From Chromatiales bacterium (GTDB lineage Bacteria > Pseudomonadota > Gammaproteobacteria > UBA6429 > Thiohalophilaceae): a DNA stretch of 5,665 bases. The position numbers and the translations under genes are program-made. The first letter of the stretch is position 1; every line of letters starts with the position of its first letter. The stretch lies in the NCBI GenBank assembly GCA_027057985.1, contig JALUTJ010000143.1, forward strand, positions 1-5,665. Reading direction: 5' to 3'. The notes beneath the pieces were generated by a model. It was not told where the DNA came from and searched no databases. It was given only the letters and a program-made list of their open reading frames with translations. Positions 4,229-5,665 of the stretch are shown piece by piece.

Positions 4229-5419
4229 TTATTTATTCAGAGACTGGTAATACTCGATGAGGATTTCAGCCACTTCTGGACGTGAGAATTCCTTTGGTGG
4301 TGCAATGCCCTGTCCCAGCATTTCACGTACCTTGGTACCGGAAAGCAGGACAAAGTCATCTTTTTCATGATCGGGAGCTTCACGCATCATCACAACCTTG
4401 TTGAGTTTCTTCGACCAGGCTGTGTGATCTGCTTTGAAGATTTCGATATCCAGTGCACCTTCAGGGACTTCTTCATCGAAGATAGTCTGGGCATCGAAGG
4501 CACCGTAGTAGTCGCCAACACCCGCGTGGTCACGACCGATAATAAAGTGGGTTGCGCCCATGTTTTGACGGAAGTAAGCATGCAGTACGGCTTCACGTGG
4601 GCCGGCATAGAGCATGTCGAAACCGTAACCGGTTACCATGGCGCTATTCGGTGGGAAGTACAGTTCAACCATCTTACGAATGGCAGCATCACGAACCGGT
4701 GCCGGGATATCACCGGGCTTGAGTTTACCCAGCAGCATGTGGATAACGAGGCCGTCACAGCCAAGACGATCCATCGCCATGTGGCAGAGTTCTTCATGCG
4801 CAAGGTGCATGGGGTTACGGGTCTGGAAGGCAACAATTTTTTTCCAGCCACGTTCCTTGATTTCATTACGGATTTCAACCGCAGTGCGGAAGGTATCCGG
4901 GAACTCATCGAGGAAGTAACTGAAGTTCAGAACCTGGATAGGACCGGACACAGCGAAGCGGCCCTGGCTGTTGAATGCTGCTACGCCGGGGTGTTCCATG
5001 TCTTCGGTGCGGTAAACCTTCTGTGTCATGGTTTTCATCTGCTCATCGGAAACTTCTTCGATGGCTTCGATATCCATCACCGCGATAACCGGGTTACCGT
5101 CAACATTCGGGTCGCGCAGGGCAATGCGGCTGGCATCCTTGATGGCATCGACATTTTCCAGCAGACACATGACCGGTACCGGGAAGAAAGAACCATCGCT
5201 GAGGGTCATTTTCTCGGCTGCACCCATGGCATCGGCCACATTCATGTAGCCCTTGAGCGGGTTGAAGTAACCGGCACCCATCATAACTGCGTTACCGGCT
5301 GCCTGTGAGCTGATCACAACCGAGGGCAGTGATTCGGCTTCTTTGCTGAGTTTGTCGTGTTCGGCATCGTCATAGACGAAAAGTGGTTGTAATTCGTCTG
5401 AACCTATTGGTTTTATCAT
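4229..5419 (-). CDS. sat: Sulfate adenylyltransferase (ATP sulfurylase), dissimilatory Sat
   Basis: Sat interconverts APS plus pyrophosphate with ATP plus sulfate. In sulfur oxidisers it makes ATP from the APS supplied by AprBA, in the cytoplasm. The 396-aa protein has the homo-oligomeric Sat layout: an N-terminal PUA-like domain (NPLKGYM near 52-58), then the catalytic domain with QTRNPMHLAHE (199-209, the QxRNPxHxxHE nucleotide site), GRDHAGVGDYYG (295-306) and the LLSGTKVREML segment (358-368). It ends at about residue 396 with no APS-kinase domain, the usual length for bacterial dissimilatory Sat, and is not the heterodimeric CysDN type. I chose ATG at 5419 because GAGGA (5432-5428) lies 8 bases upstream. 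A start at the TTG at 5440 would add seven residues that include the ribosome binding site itself. It is transcribed opposite to aprA and flanked by terminators on both sides, so probably monocistronic. Confidence 0.96.
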   Translation of the reverse strand: MIKPIGSDELQPLFVYDDAEHDKLSKEAESLPSVVISSQAAGNAVMMGAGYFNPLKGYMNVADAMGAAEKMTLSDGSFFPVPVMCLLENVDAIKDASRIALRDPNVDGNPVIAVMDIEAIEEVSDEQMKTMTQKVYRTEDMEHPGVAAFNSQGRFAVSGPIQVLNFSYFLDEFPDTFRTAVEIRNEIKERGWKKIVAFQTRNPMHLAHEELCHMAMDRLGCDGLVIHMLLGKLKPGDIPAPVRDAAIRKMVELYFPPNSAMVTGYGFDMLYAGPREAVLHAYFRQNMGATHFIIGRDHAGVGDYYGAFDAQTIFDEEVPEGALDIEIFKADHTAWSKKLNKVVMMREAPDHEKDDFVLLSGTKVREMLGQGIAPPKEFSRPEVAEILIEYYQSLNK

Positions 5420-5427
5420 GCTTCTTT

Positions 5428-5432
5428 TCCTC
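5428..5432 (-). promoter_or_regulatory. sat ribosome binding site
   Basis: GAGGA on the minus strand, 8 bases before ATG 5419. It argues for the 396-residue product over a longer reading frame starting at TTG 5440, which would have to be translated through this site. Confidence 0.8.
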
Positions 5433-5542
5433 GCATTCAACGACCCTGTTGCGGGCGGTTTATAGTTAATAATTCTGCTTGTTCATTGCTGTGTGCTTGC
5501 GCTTGATGCAGCGTTTTGCAGGCCAGATAAACGGTGTTCAGC

Positions 5543-5569
5543 ACTATACAATACAACGCCGCAGCTCAA
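5543..5569 (-). promoter_or_regulatory. Weak candidate sat promoter
   Basis: On the minus strand TATAGT (5548-5543) resembles a -10, with TTGAGC (5569-5564) as a -35 at a short 15-bp spacing; TTTTGA at 17 bp is the alternative. This would give a leader of about 115 bases. A second possible -10, TATAAA (5464-5459), has no good -35. The rest of 5420-5616 shows no gene or riboswitch-like structure that I can support. Confidence 0.3.
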
Positions 5570-5616
5570 AAACAGCGTAATTTATGAGGGCATAGAATGA
5601 GATAAAGTCCCGGAAA

Positions 5617-5650
5617 TAAAAAAGCCAGTTTGTGAAAAACTGGCCTTTTT
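5617..5650 (-). terminator. Intrinsic terminator at the right edge
   Basis: GCCAGTTT (5624-5631) pairs perfectly with AAACTGGC (5637-5644) around GTGAA. On the minus strand the stem is followed by six Ts. It probably ends a gene lying to the right of the window and transcribed leftwards. The + strand also has a T5 run, so it may work both ways. It separates that gene from sat. Confidence 0.85.
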
Positions 5651-5665
5651 CGGAGTGCGAAAGTG

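Noticed and set aside
4367..5308. Long 313-codon open frame on the + strand opposite sat
   Set aside because: It is antisense to the clearly identified sat gene, and its His/Val/Phe-rich composition is typical of a complementary-frame artefact; no supporting start signals.
5441..5616. Riboswitch or leader peptide in the sat upstream region
   Set aside because: No convincing paired architecture, anti-terminator or short frame with a ribosome binding site was seen on the minus strand.

Overview
The window looks like chromosomal DNA from a sulfur-oxidising proteobacterium, most likely a gammaproteobacterium. It carries the C-terminal two thirds of AprA (dissimilatory adenylylsulfate reductase alpha subunit) and a complete Sat (dissimilatory ATP sulfurylase, no APS-kinase domain). 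It also carries REP-like and CGCAAAG-type intergenic repeats of a kind I associate, from memory, with environmental gammaproteobacteria. A sulfate reducer would also have these two enzymes, so 'oxidiser' is an inference from the residue style of AprA and Sat and from the repeats, not a proof.

Layout. 1-1269 (+) is aprA, cut by the left edge. It ends in two stacked hairpins: a UUCG-capped stem, then a clear intrinsic terminator at 1320-1351. 1352-1480 holds two GC-rich hairpins and a weak promoter candidate. 1481-3367 (+) is a tight three-gene unit: an unrecognised 120-aa protein, an FKBP/SlyD-like peptidyl-prolyl isomerase, and a TPR-type helical-repeat protein. The gap between the first two genes is 11 bp, and the last two overlap by 14 bp. 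3368-3685 is a gene-free convergent spacer packed with inverted repeats: a 253-bp element bounded by degenerate CGCAAAG arms, with several nested hairpins, and a REP-like hairpin beside it. 3686-4096 (-) is a DUF4279-type protein read from a TTG codon behind a strong ribosome binding site. 4177-4208 is a terminator. 4229-5419 (-) is sat, with its start moved to an internal ATG. 5420-5665 is the sat leader, with a further terminator at the right edge.

How the genes fit. Running oxidatively, AprBA converts sulfite plus AMP to APS, and Sat converts APS plus pyrophosphate to ATP and sulfate; both are cytoplasmic. Here they are on opposite strands and not co-transcribed. Terminators bracket sat, so it is probably monocistronic. 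The three genes between them (unknown, SlyD-like, TPR) look like a small protein-folding or protein-interaction module. A link to the sulfur enzymes is suggested only by position. That module is the best candidate in the window for something undescribed, but nothing in the sequence demonstrates a new system.
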